Source: Curvularia sp. ZM96 (lineage: Eukaryota > Ascomycota > Dothideomycetes > Pleosporales > Pleosporaceae). Taken from it: a stretch of 64,000 bases of DNA. This document shows positions 22,234 to 31,747 of the stretch, one piece after another. Made by a program: the position numbers and the translations under genes. The DNA lies in NCBI GenBank assembly GCA_022457065.1, contig JAJGBQ010000002.1, positions 1,860,001 to 1,924,000 of the forward strand, written 5' to 3'. Positions within the stretch are counted from its first letter, which is position 1. Every line of letters starts with the position of its first letter. The notes under the pieces are model-generated. The model ran no database searches. It worked only from the letters and a program-made list of their open reading frames with translations, and was not told the DNA's origin.

Positions 22234-23376
22234 TCACGAGATGCCATTTACTTTTCCGTCTTGGATAGTCAACTCCAATTTGTCTTGAGTCTCAAGCATG
22301 AGAGGAACAGTGTGAGCTTTCCACAGCCGCGCTGGAACTCTTCCATCTTCGCCCTCTTCATTCGCAAGCTTCCCGCGCCACCAGCGACAACCCTTTGGGT
22401 GCATGCGGATCTTGTACACACCCTTTGGTAGTCCTTTGATTTTCCAGTCAATTTTATGCCTGATGGCGACTGGCATGTGAGGCTCCAGAATTATCAACTC
22501 ATCCACTTTCGGTCGTAGGTCGGCGTTGGGGTCCCTCAAGTGGCACTTGCTAGGATCCTCATGTCCGCGGACTACTTTTCCCGTCGCAGCGTCAAGAACT
22601 TCAAGGCTGGATATCGGAGCGTGATTTTGTGGCGAGGCATCGATAATCCTTGGGCGATCATCGAGCATGTTAGGTTCTGGCTCCGTAGGCCCCCATGGGA
22701 CAAGAAAAACCTGGTGCCCTCGAGGTTGCACAGTGATTGTTTCCTCGCCGGTATTTTCAACAGTCACTTCTAACGAAGTATCTTGAATCAGGCGCATTCT
22801 TGTCTCGACTTTTGGTGGGAACGAGAGGTTGTCTACGACCTTGAATGTTGCGTGCCCGTAGGAACAGCTGTTGACCAGCTTCGCTGCCTCACCGCAGTCA
22901 GCTATAAATTGTTCTCGGTCGCTGTACGCCCACTTGCTGACGCCCAGGTCTTCACTCGCGAGTCTGATCCTGTACCTCTTCCCTACTTTCAAGACAGACG
23001 CTAAGGTGCCCTTAAGATCGATACGACACAGATATACTGTCAAATCATTCTTCCAGTTCTTCATGCGGCCAACAGGAGAAGGAACAGAAATGAAGTTTGT
23101 GCTCTTGTCGACCTCTCCCATTTTGCTCAGATCTACTTCAACCCATTTTACAGTATCCTCAGGATGTTGCTCATATAAAGTAAGCAAGCCATGTGCCAAC
23201 GCATATGGCACGTCGAATACTGATCCGGCAGTGTCGACGAGTATTGGGCGAGGATCCATGTCGGATTTGGAAAGGCGGCAGAAGCCAAATACAACACTGA
23301 ATGGCAGCCGTCCCGAAGCATCAAGTACATTGTAGCGGCTGTGCAGTTGTACGTGAAGGCGAAATCCGCTCGTCAT
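22234..23376 (-). CDS. Uncharacterised protein, about 380 aa
   Basis: Single-exon gene that I do not recognise. The ATG at 23374-23376 (MTSGFRLHVQLHSRYNV) has A at -3 and is preferred; another in-frame ATG lies six codons upstream at 23394. Beginning RLHVQLHSRYNVLDASGRLPF, the protein looks globular and beta-rich, with no signal peptide, membrane segment or low-complexity run. It has alternating hydrophobic strands typical of immunoglobulin-like or arrestin-like folds (LEVTVENTGEETITVQPRG; HKIDWKIKGLPKGVYKIRM). Near the C-terminus is a Trp/Arg cluster, KGCRWWRGKL. Codon use and length argue for a real gene. It lies next to a broken metalloprotease. No function is proposed. Confidence 0.7.
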   Translation of the reverse strand: MTSGFRLHVQLHSRYNVLDASGRLPFSVVFGFCRLSKSDMDPRPILVDTAGSVFDVPYALAHGLLTLYEQHPEDTVKWVEVDLSKMGEVDKSTNFISVPSPVGRMKNWKNDLTVYLCRIDLKGTLASVLKVGKRYRIRLASEDLGVSKWAYSDREQFIADCGEAAKLVNSCSYGHATFKVVDNLSFPPKVETRMRLIQDTSLEVTVENTGEETITVQPRGHQVFLVPWGPTEPEPNMLDDRPRIIDASPQNHAPISSLEVLDAATGKVVRGHEDPSKCHLRDPNADLRPKVDELIILEPHMPVAIRHKIDWKIKGLPKGVYKIRMHPKGCRWWRGKLANEEGEDGRVPARLWKAHTVPLMLETQDKLELTIQDGKVNGIS

Positions 23377-23699
23377 GGTCTTAGTGAAATGCATGTGAAT
23401 ACTGGAGATAACTACAGACAGATGAGTATGTGTACGAAGCAAGCCAAGTTGGCACTGAGGGAGTATTGCCAGTTACGAGAAAAATATAGGTGGTGACGTC
23501 AGACAAGCGCGTACAGAGGCTGTGACACGGAATATGAGTCTTGGGTCAGTCACTCGAATAAGGCCACAATTGTAAGGCATTCAGGACTGAGTGGAGAATG
23601 ACTCCATTTCCAGCAAACACTGTAGTCAGAAAGCATGTAATACAGCATAGCTCGAATTCGGTGCTTAACAATACGAAATGTCATGACAGGGGAGCAAAG

Positions 23700-24089
23700 G
23701 GTATTGAGTCACGCCACCAGGAAACGGACGCCGATACCGTCCAGAAGTCCCCGTAAGCTGGACGTGGAAAGACTGTCGAAGACATCGACTGCAACGCTCT
23801 GGATGCTTACCCTAGCGACAAAATGGACATCTTTCCACGCATCGTTCTACATGAGATGACGCACTATAGCACCATAGGCCCTGAAACATCTCCAGAGGAT
23901 ATGATCATGGATCGAAAGAACGCCGATGAAAAATATGCATATGGACCTGAGCGAGCCCATGGTCTCAATGACCCCGACCAAGATGACAATGCTCTCGCCG
24001 CAGTGCTCAACGCCGACAACTATGCGTGGATGGCCTTGGATACATATGTTAGTCGCATCTGCATGCTAGATGTTCCAGCAGATGAATAG
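23700..24089 (+). pseudogene. Remnant of a lysine-specific metallo-endopeptidase / deuterolysin-like (M35-type) gene
   Basis: The frame 23757-24089 encodes the zinc site region: IDCNALDAYPSDKMDIFPRI, then VLHEMTHY with the HExxH zinc motif, then YGPERAHGLNDPDQDDN and NADNYAWMALDTYVSRIC, all characteristic of fungal secreted M35-like proteases. The conserved reading starts well before the only ATG (23823), and an in-frame TAA at 23754-23756 interrupts it. No signal peptide or N-terminal half can be found upstream, and no intron acceptor rescues the frame. I therefore call it a 5'-truncated pseudogene. A real gene with a distant, unrecognised first exon is the alternative. The upstream interval 23377-23699 holds nothing else recognisable. 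Confidence 0.6.
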
Positions 24090-24891
24090 CAGGACTTCTT
24101 TACTGAAGCTAAGCCCCTTGTTGTACAACTGTTGTGTCCTACATGTACTGATCGTGCTAGATCCCCCAGAGTACTAGGCATAATCAATATAAACGCCGAG
24201 CATCAAGACAGTGTCTTCGAGAGAAAACAAACCAGACTGCTTCTGCAGCCATTCATCTGCATACTATCTTCGGCTTCCGTTGCCTTTTTCGATGTATAAA
24301 TACTAGCTTGGTTATTTGGGCTAATACCAGTTCCATAAAATAACAGCATCCACCTTTTGCACTAGCATGCTTTCACATATTACCATAACAACCCGATTTC
24401 ACATTAGACTTTTGTCACTAATCGTTAGCATATGTAGTCATTGGCTGCTCTACGCATAGCGCGCTGAGACTCCAACCTTCCCCACAAAATAACGCGAAGT
24501 AAATCTACTAGATCTTCGCTTAGTCTACTTGTAGTAGCAGTATGTATGATCAAGCAGAAGCAACTTGGAAGACATGTCAAGGGTTTTGATGTGGATCACG
24601 CAACCAGTCAGTTGGCAACCTTGACCATGACGTCATCATGCACCGAGCATCGCGAGCTAACTCATGTGATTTTCCTTGGTTGCGTGGCTGGGGTATGAGC
24701 AAGGTTGAAGAACTTAGCTGGAATAGATTTAAGCGCCGTTAGGAATCTCTCGCGTGCTATTAACCGCGAGTTGCCATTATTACTCTGAGGAGTTGTATGG
24801 AGGCAGCAGAGCACTGGGACCTCGACAAGCTACCTCCACGCGTCTCACCAGCCCCCATCATCATCATCATCATCACCACATCCGCTCTACA
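24090..24891. other. AT-rich intergenic region
   Basis: 0.8 kb between the metalloprotease remnant and the next gene. It ends in a (CAT/CAC)n run at 24856-24878 within the probable 5' leader. No gene seen. Confidence 0.5.
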
Positions 24892-26070
24892 ATGTCAATC
24901 ACATCATTCGGTGCCGAGCCCGGAAGGGGCGGATTCTTAACATTCAACTCCTCTCCTCCCCGGATTTATCTGACAAGCACCCTTCCCGCTCCAGAAAAGG
25001 CGCTTCTCGCCTGGCGCGAGGAGGGCTACGATGCGCAGTTTCTACCCTACGATCCTCGCAGGCAGCCCCAAAAGGAATACGTCCAAGCTCTTCATAAGCT
25101 CTCGGAACACTGCCAGCTCGGTGAACATTACGCGATAATCGCATACGGCGAGGCTGCCAGTGTTGTGCTCAAGACAGCTCAGAAACCATTGGCGAAATGC
25201 TGTGCGATTGTCGCTTTCTACCCGACGCAGCTACCCAGTCCAAAGACCATGTATCCACGGTCGCATCAACTGCAGATCCATGTTGCGAGCTTGAGTCAAG
25301 CTAGCGCCAGGCCGGAAATGTGCGAGTGGAAGCTGTATCGCTATGAAAAGTGTGCTACAGGATTCTTGGATCCGTCTTCCCCAGCATACTCGGAAGTAGC
25401 AGCCGATCTAGCCTGGACAAGAGCGCTGGCGAGTATCCGCAAAGGATTTGGAAAGAACGTGGATCTCGAACCCATTGCAAATGCCCATTGGAATGCGCGG
25501 TTTGAAGACGATGACCCGGACCGTGCGGCCATGGCTGTGGCGCAGAACATGACGCAGGATAGCCCGCATGTTACCATTCTACCGACAATGGAAGGCGGCG
25601 TGGGAAGAAGGAGATTGGCTGAGTTTTACGGAGAGTTTTTTGTGCCAAGTTTGGTTCCGGACTTTGAGATACGACTGATTTCCCGGACTATGGGCGTCAA
25701 TCGCATCGTAGACGAGATGATTGTGTCTTTTACCCATTCAGATGAGGTCGACTGGATTCTGCCCGGTGTACCGCCGACAAACAAACATGTGGAGATTGCC
25801 ATGGTCAGCATAGTGGCTGTAAGAGGAGACAAGCTCGTTTCAGAACATATGTATTGGGACCAAGCATCGGTCCTCGTCCAGATTGGACTACTCGATCCCA
25901 AAGCAGTCCCCAAGAAACCGAAGAACGGTGGGCTAAAGATGCTGCCCACTGTAGGAGCAGAAGCGGCGAAACAATTGGCGGAGCCACAGCAGAGCCGGTA
26001 CAACAAGTTGTTACAAATGCACGGCTTGATGAATGGCATGAATGGAATGAACGGGATCAATGGCGACTAG
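24892..26070 (+). CDS. Alpha/beta-hydrolase-like (dienelactone hydrolase-type) domain fused to NTF2/SnoaL-like domain
   Basis: Single exon, 392 aa from the ATG at 24892 (MSITSFGAEPGRGGFLTFNS); the frame is open upstream but has no ATG. The N-terminal part resembles a dienelactone-hydrolase fold (PAPEKALLAWREEGYDAQFLPYD, HYAIIAYGEAASVVLKTAQK, CAIVAFYPTQLPSPK). At the nucleophile elbow, where active enzymes have GYCxGG/A, this protein reads AYGEAAS, so the Cys is replaced by Gly. The C-terminal half (from about residue 225) looks like a SnoaL/NTF2-like cone: FYGEFFVPSLVPDFEIRLIS, RIVDEMIVSFTHSDEVDWIL, KHVEIAMVSIVAVRGDKLVS, EHMYWDQASVLVQIGLL. The tail is a repeated NGMNGMNGI. Probably catalytically inactive as a hydrolase; a role for the NTF2-like pocket is possible. 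Substrate unknown. Confidence 0.82.
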   Translation: MSITSFGAEPGRGGFLTFNSSPPRIYLTSTLPAPEKALLAWREEGYDAQFLPYDPRRQPQKEYVQALHKLSEHCQLGEHYAIIAYGEAASVVLKTAQKPLAKCCAIVAFYPTQLPSPKTMYPRSHQLQIHVASLSQASARPEMCEWKLYRYEKCATGFLDPSSPAYSEVAADLAWTRALASIRKGFGKNVDLEPIANAHWNARFEDDDPDRAAMAVAQNMTQDSPHVTILPTMEGGVGRRRLAEFYGEFFVPSLVPDFEIRLISRTMGVNRIVDEMIVSFTHSDEVDWILPGVPPTNKHVEIAMVSIVAVRGDKLVSEHMYWDQASVLVQIGLLDPKAVPKKPKNGGLKMLPTVGAEAAKQLAEPQQSRYNKLLQMHGLMNGMNGMNGINGD

Positions 26071-26228
26071 TACCTCTTTTTATTTACTTGGAGCATGGTG
26101 TTTTGGAGTACAGTGTAATGAGGTCTCTTCATCGAATGCGGAAAACCGTATCTGGCTTTATTTACCAACAAAAATGAATCTAAAAGTTTTTAATATCCCG
26201 CATGTCTTGCATATGCTATTTCGTTCGA

Positions 26229-27506
26229 TCAACCAATGAAGCTGCAGGTTGGAAGCCTATAGTCTTTCAATACCCAGTATTTCCTTCTCACGCCCTCCCA
26301 TTCACCCTTCTCATCCAGGTCTGGTACAGGGAACGTCTCCCACTCGGTATCAAAACCAGCTTCGAAGAGATCAAACTCAACAATCTTGGTATACACATCG
26401 TACACAATCTGCCGATCCGCACCCATACCGTTGAAGAAACCAAACTTGCCACCCTCACAATCTGGGCCTCCAGCGGGATCGAGAAGCCCGATAACGTATT
26501 CAGTGAAGAATTCACGGAGGGCACTGTATTCTTCGGCGAATGTGTCAAAGTAGATGGCGTCAAACATTTCGCCTTTTTCCACAAGACCAGGAACAATGTC
26601 TTGCCATCGACCCTCGTGAATCACAACTCCTGGCTTCTCATGCCAACCCTGCTCTTTCATACGTTTAACTACATCTGGGTGTGCCTCGATGATGTGATGT
26701 GCTGCTGGCTTCGTCTCCTGGAAGATGCCATCGATTATGCCCATGCCGTGGCCCACATTAAGTACGCGCAGACCTTCTTCAAGCGCTAGGCGTTCGACCG
26801 ACTTGCGCATCAAAGTTGTCTCCCACTCCATCATAACACCGTTACCGGAATCATCTAGCAGTCGGTCGCGATTGAAGGTGAGTTTTGAAGCAAGATAGTT
26901 TGGATTCTCGGTTGACTCGTCGCCTTGGATATCTTCCTGGATTATCTCTACTGTCTCGACACCTTCTACCGCCTCTTGTGCTTGGGTTTCTTCCTTTTCT
27001 TGGTTGTTTTCTTCTTCATTTTCTTCCTCTTCCTCTTCCTCTTCTTCTGAATCATCGTCACCGAGAGGCTGGTATTGCTCCAAACGACTCAACAGCATTT
27101 CGGCACGAACACCAGCGTCTACACACAATTCATATAGCTCCTTCAATCCTAGCCTATGCGCTATGCATCCTGGTGTTTCGCCGTTTGAATCCAGGTCGTT
27201 CCATATCGCACCGTTCTCGAAAAGAAATTTGACGGTTTTAACAGCGTTCTCCATTTCCTCAGACTCTCCAGACACATTGCCTGCGTCTCCGTTCGATTCG
27301 CCGTTGGTTTGCTTCGCATCATCCTCATCAGGTTCGCAAGCGGCGATTGCGGCGTGCAGGGGAGTAAAGCCCGTCTCGGAATCTTGAACGTTCGCAGAAG
27401 AATTTCGTAGGAGATTGCGAAGGGAGTCAGTGTCGTGGTTCGCGGCAGCAAGTAATATGCTTTGGGTTTGGAGATCCGTCTCCGTATCAAATGCCGGGTC
27501 GTCCAT
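26229..27506 (-). CDS. RMT2: Protein arginine N5-methyltransferase Rmt2
   Basis: Rmt2 is a fungal/plant SAM-dependent enzyme that methylates the delta nitrogen of arginine, on ribosomal protein L12 in yeast. Single exon, 425 aa, typical size. N-terminal ankyrin-like repeats (ETGFTPLHAAIAACEPDEDD, FLFENGAIWNDLDSNGETPG) occupy residues 15-135. An acidic linker with a run of Glu spans about 150-200. The methyltransferase domain starts near 205 (NYLASKLTFNRDRLLDDSGN, VMMEWETTLM), with the SAM-binding glycine loop VLNVGHGMGIID at 248-259 and HHIIEAHPDVVKRM as the acidic loop. YFDTFAEEY and FFNGMGAD are further family motifs. Transcribed convergently to the hydrolase-like gene, 158 bp away. The start is the first ATG. 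Confidence 0.94.
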   Translation of the reverse strand: MDDPAFDTETDLQTQSILLAAANHDTDSLRNLLRNSSANVQDSETGFTPLHAAIAACEPDEDDAKQTNGESNGDAGNVSGESEEMENAVKTVKFLFENGAIWNDLDSNGETPGCIAHRLGLKELYELCVDAGVRAEMLLSRLEQYQPLGDDDSEEEEEEEEENEEENNQEKEETQAQEAVEGVETVEIIQEDIQGDESTENPNYLASKLTFNRDRLLDDSGNGVMMEWETTLMRKSVERLALEEGLRVLNVGHGMGIIDGIFQETKPAAHHIIEAHPDVVKRMKEQGWHEKPGVVIHEGRWQDIVPGLVEKGEMFDAIYFDTFAEEYSALREFFTEYVIGLLDPAGGPDCEGGKFGFFNGMGADRQIVYDVYTKIVEFDLFEAGFDTEWETFPVPDLDEKGEWEGVRRKYWVLKDYRLPTCSFIG

Positions 27507-28300
27507 CTTGCGTGTCTTCGGTTCGTGAATGTCAATCCTGAAGAATGCGTGGAGGGGTCGCGAGTAGTGGGGTCAGGAATTTATTGGGGCGCGAGTCATG
27601 CAGGGTCCAAGATGAATATTGATGGATGTCAGCATGGCGCTTCAACTTTTTAGTGGAACAACTAGTGTCGTAGGCCAATCTAATGCAAGGCTAATCTGCG
27701 ACGGGCCCAGGTACTATGAACCATACTGTTCTTTTCAAATCCAGTAGCCTGTAAACAATCCAGTTACACCGTGGTTTTCCTCGCCCATGCAATCTATGTT
27801 TGTTAACCAACCCTAGATCCAAAGTCCTTCAGACTACCTCTATGGTCTCATTGGTTGCATTTGTTCAGGTCAACTCGTAACACTTGCTTCATTTTTTGGG
27901 AATATATAAGCAAGGCACTTTGAACTTTGAATATGGATCTTAGCCGTTCGGTCGGTTTGTATGGCCCTGCTGTAGTTGGCAAAACCAGCTGGTGTTGAAT
28001 ATATCAGAGCCCTCATGCATGGACACCGGATGAATTCACGCTGCAAACAAGCCCAGAACAGGTAATAAGAAATCCGAATAACTTGAATATGATATGCATG
28101 ATGAAATTTTGACATAATCTCCGCTAGCTCCAGAGTTGTCAACAATCAATCTAACTAGCTTGATTGTTGACAACTCTGGGTAGCTCTACCTACCTTAACG
28201 CCAATTCGTGACTGGGAATCCTTGCAAAGACACGCAAACCACTGACTACATGCAAGGCATGCCACGTTACTGAGGGTCTTGCAAGTTCGAAGAATACACC
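27507..28300. other. Intergenic region with a perfect hairpin
   Basis: 0.8 kb between the stop of the dienelactone hydrolase gene and the start of RMT2, both on the minus strand. Apart from the hairpin at 28130-28179, I see nothing. Confidence 0.5.
28130..28179. repeat. Perfect 20-bp inverted repeat with 10-nt loop
   Basis: Arms 28130-28149 and 28160-28179 are exact reverse complements (CCAGAGTTGTCAACAATCAA), with the loop TCTAACTAGC. A partial AGCT/AGCT extension lies outside. It is 122-171 nt downstream of the minus-strand hydrolase stop, so it could lie in that gene's 3' UTR. Confidence 0.9.
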
Positions 28301-29475
28301 CTAATGCGACTGTATCCATGCCAACATCTGACCAAACGCTTGTGCTTGCGACTGCTTGATCTTTGCATCCTCGTAGTCTCCAAACACAGCGAACCCATGA
28401 GGTACTCCAGAGAAGACCTGAATCTCATGCTCGACTTTGTTGTTTTCCATAGCTCTCCGGCCAGGTGTCAAGTCGTCGTCTTCAGAGAACATGGGGTCGT
28501 CTTTAACTGCGGCGATATAGACTGGAGATCTGACGGCTTCGAGGTCCTCTTTGTATGTCATAGTCGGGTGTGCGACAGCACCAGCTCGAAGCACTGGTTC
28601 TTTCTTGGTCGCTCCTTGCTCCTCATCCTTGGGTGTCTCCTGGCCCCAGGCCGCAGTATCAGGAAGTTCAGAGGCAAGCATGAGGATGTACTTTGCACCA
28701 AAGCAGTAACCGACACCGTAGATTCCTGCGCCGTTCGCGACAGCATCGGCATATTCTTCTTTGGCACCCTCGATGACCTTGTGCAGCAACGGGAGAACCT
28801 TCTCAGGCGTATGCCGGGCGAGCCACATATCAATCATGAATGACTTTATGCCTTCCGCCGTCCTTAATTTGACGGCCTCAAGCCAGGACGCATCCTGTGG
28901 AATCTCGGCCATGTTAACGCTGTTCGGCGCTGGGTCGTTATCAAATTGGTCTGGCATGACGACTAGGAATCCTTCCGCAGCATACTTATCAGCCTGCAAC
29001 TGGTTGTTCGTAGACTTAACACCAGTGCCGCCCGTGAGCATAAGCAGCAGTTTTGAGGGCGAGTGCGGATAGTCGGCGGGTTTGGCGACATAACATTCGA
29101 CTCCACCCAGCTTCGTTAGATCGCCCGTGGGTTTCTCGCCGGCGGGGGTAGGGCGGTCCGTTGTGCAGTGTTCCTATTTAATTAGCACTTATAGCCATGA
29201 ACAGAACGCCGCGATATGTTTCGAATACTGGAAAGCCAATACGAGAGGCTCAGGAATGTGCTACGGCCATGCTATGATTTACATATGCAGCCACTGTTAC
29301 ACAAGGCAGCAAATCAACTTACGCCCATGGTTGGTCCCTCCTGGGCTCTAGTATCTCCAGGAAAGATGCTCGCTGGTGCCGGTCTCGGGGTTGCGGCTCC
29401 TTCGCGGGGGTCTTCTTGGTTATCATCTTGCGCATCGCTCTCGGGCGCACGTGTAGCGACTTCGTTATCGGCCAT
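28301..29475 (-). CDS. Dienelactone hydrolase family protein
   Basis: Alpha/beta hydrolase of the carboxymethylenebutenolidase family; the exact substrate is unknown. Exons are 29323-29475 (51 codons) and 28301-29173, giving 341 aa; the 149-nt intron lies between codons. Residues 1-51 are an acidic, Ala/Pro-rich extension without targeting features. The hydrolase domain begins GGVECYVAKPADYPHSPSKL and continues with EGFLVVMPDQFDNDP. The nucleophile elbow GVGYCFGAK has Cys208. Candidate Asp lies in AAVKDDPMF and candidate His in SGVPHGFAVFGD, so the Cys-Asp-His triad seems intact, unlike the related protein encoded 3 kb away. It is divergent from RFA1 with only 238 bp between the start codons, sharing its promoter and cell-cycle box. 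Confidence 0.9.
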
Positions 29476-29623
29476 GTTTTCGTGTATGGATGGATTTAGA
29501 GGAAACCCGGCGTGAGTGAGCTGCAGGTGTTCATCAGGGTCCAGATGCTCGTCAGCCGGTTACGTAGCCCCGCGCAGCCACACGTCAGATCTGGCTAGAG
29601 CGGGGCCAGAATGTCACATGACG

Positions 29624-29633
29624 CGACGCGTCG
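29624..29633. promoter_or_regulatory. Palindromic MluI cell-cycle box between the hydrolase gene and RFA1
   Basis: CGACGCGTCG with further ACGCG/GACGCG half-sites on both sides (29621-29637). It ends 81 bp upstream of the RFA1 ATG and lies 149 bp upstream of the hydrolase ATG. Yeast RFA1 is a known MBF target; the same is inferred here. Confidence 0.6.
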
Positions 29634-29713
29634 ACGCGCTTCCTGAACTTCAATATACCGCCACCGACACGACAACTCTCACGCCCCCACAACACCCTTA
29701 CACCGCAGTCAAT

Positions 29714-31747
29714 ATGGCAGCAGAAGCAATCACACAAGGTGCCATCCAGTGAGTCTATTCACGCAGCGTATTCGGAGCAATGCTAATTCCCTGTAGGAGC
29801 ATCTTTCAGCCGAGCGGCTGCTTCGTAGAGCATCCGGTCCTACAATGCGTGCAGATCAAGACCATGGAGCCCAAGGCGGGCGAGGCAAATCCTGTGCAGC
29901 GCTTCCGTGTTGTATTGAGTGACATTCGAAACTTCATTCAGACCATGATCGCGACCAGTCAGTCAAACACGAGAGAATTGAAAAATACGTAAGAAGCTTA
30001 CTGTGTGCAGCTGCCAACGATATTGTCACTTCTGGCCAGCTCAAGAAAGGCTCGATAGTACGGCTCCTGAAGTACAACCCTCAGCGTGTCAAGGACAAGA
30101 AGTATGTACTCCCATGTCATTTCTGTGACTGTTGCACTAACATGTAGTTAGCATTCTGATCATCATGGAACTGGAGGTCCTTTCGCAATACGGCGAACTC
30201 GACAAGATTGGGCAGCCCGAGGCTCTAGACAGCAAACCTGCTGATGCACAGCCTGCAGCAATTTCAGGCAACAACTTTTACGGATCGAAGCCTACACCTG
30301 CCCCGCAGCCTCAGCGCTCGCTGCCTACTCATCAGAGCAATCCCGGGACTTCATCACATCCCCACCTCTACCCCATCGAATCTCTTTCGCCATACGCACA
30401 CAAGTGGACCATTCGAGCACGATGCACTCACAAGAGTGACATGAAGGAATGGCATAACCAGAAGGGAACAGGCAAACTCTTCAGTGTAAATCTGCTAGAT
30501 GACACTGGCGAGATTCGAGCGACTGCTTTCACAGAGGTCGCTGACAAGCTGTACCCCATTTTCGAAGAAGGTGTTGTATACTATATCTCCGCACCCTGCA
30601 GGGTGACGCTTGCGAAAAAACAGTTCTCAAACCTGCCCAACGACTATGAGCTGCAATTTGAGCGCGACACCGAAGTCGAAAAGGCAGAAGACCAAGACAA
30701 CAAGCCGCAGATACGGTTCAACTTCACCAAAATTGGTGATCTCAACTCAGTTGAGAAGGATACAACCATCGACACGATTGGTGTGTTGAAGGAAGTTGCC
30801 GAGGTTACTACGATAACTTCGAAGAACACCAACAAAGACTTCAGCAAGCGAGAACTAACCCTGGCTGATGATAGTCAAACCTCGGTACGACTTACTATCT
30901 GGGGCAAGACTGCTGAGAGCTTCGATGCTCCGCTGGAGTCGATTGTTGCATTCAAGGGAGTCAAAGTCTCCGACTTTGGCGGCCGAAGTTTGAGTCTCTT
31001 GAGTTCTGGTTCAATGATGGTTGATCCGGATATTGATGAGGCTCACAAGCTGCGAGGCTGGTTCAATGCTGTTGGCCAGAATACTACCTTCTCCACGCAT
31101 CAGAACATGGCATCCACTACTGGAAGTTCCAAGAATGACGCAAAGCCAATCTCAGCCATCATCGAGGAAGAAGCCTATCTCCAAGATACCCCCACATACA
31201 TGAGCCTTCGCGCATCGGTCCTGTTCGTCAAGAACACCACCATCGCATATCCTGCATGCTCGACACCGGGCTGTAACAAGAAAGTCATTGAGGAAAACCC
31301 TGGCTCTTGGTGGTGTGAAAAATGCCAAGCTGCTTTCCCTGAGCCTAACTATCGCTATGTGCTCAGCGTCAATGTTGGTGATCACACTGGCACACTGTGG
31401 CTTAGTTGCTTTGATGAAGCTGGCCAATCAATCGTTGGCATGTCAGCAAACGATGCTATGAAGATCAAAATGGAGGATGACGAGAATGGCACACAAAACT
31501 TTTTGCATATTATGCAGGAAGCGACCTGCAAGACATTCAACTTCCGAGTACGGGCCAAGATGGAGACCTACCAGGACCAACCCAAGTAAGTTGCGCTACT
31601 CGATTCGAATAACGCGATGCTAATAAACACAGGCCCCGATATCAAGTCTTGAACAATTACCCACTCAACTATGCTCAGGAAGCCAACAAGCTTGCTCAGC
31701 TTATCAAGCAATATGACATGAACGAGGATAGCTTGTTCGTCAACTAA
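29714..31747 (+). CDS. RFA1: Replication protein A large subunit Rfa1 (RPA70)
   Basis: Largest subunit of the heterotrimeric single-strand DNA-binding protein RPA. Five exons are 29714-29748, 29797-29957, 30011-30101, 30152-31585 and 31633-31747, giving 611 aa, the usual size. Intron 2 uses the donor GTCAGT. The N-terminal OB fold covers about 1-110 (FVEHPVLQCVQIKTMEPKAG, FRVVLSDIRNFIQTMIAT, ILIIMELEVLSQYGE). A Pro/Ser linker precedes DBD-A (YPIESLSPYAHKWTIRARCT, GKLFSVNLLDDTGEIRATAF) and DBD-B (KRELTLADDSQTSVRLTIWG). DBD-C carries the zinc ribbon with Cys465, Cys470, Cys484 and Cys487 (CSTPGC...CEKC). The C-terminal exon encodes PRYQVLNNYPLNYAQEANKL, the trimerisation helix. The third junction gives KDKN/ILIIMEL, the only in-frame acceptor nearby. 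Transcription is probably cell-cycle controlled. Confidence 0.95.

Noticed and set aside
24754..24891. His-octamer-containing extension of the hydrolase-like/NTF2-like protein
   Set aside because: It begins at GTG and reads through a CAT/CAC repeat in the probable 5' leader; the first ATG is at 24892.
26202..26789. 195-codon plus-strand frame antisense to RMT2
   Set aside because: Mirror of the methyltransferase coding sequence; RMT2 motifs are on the opposite strand.
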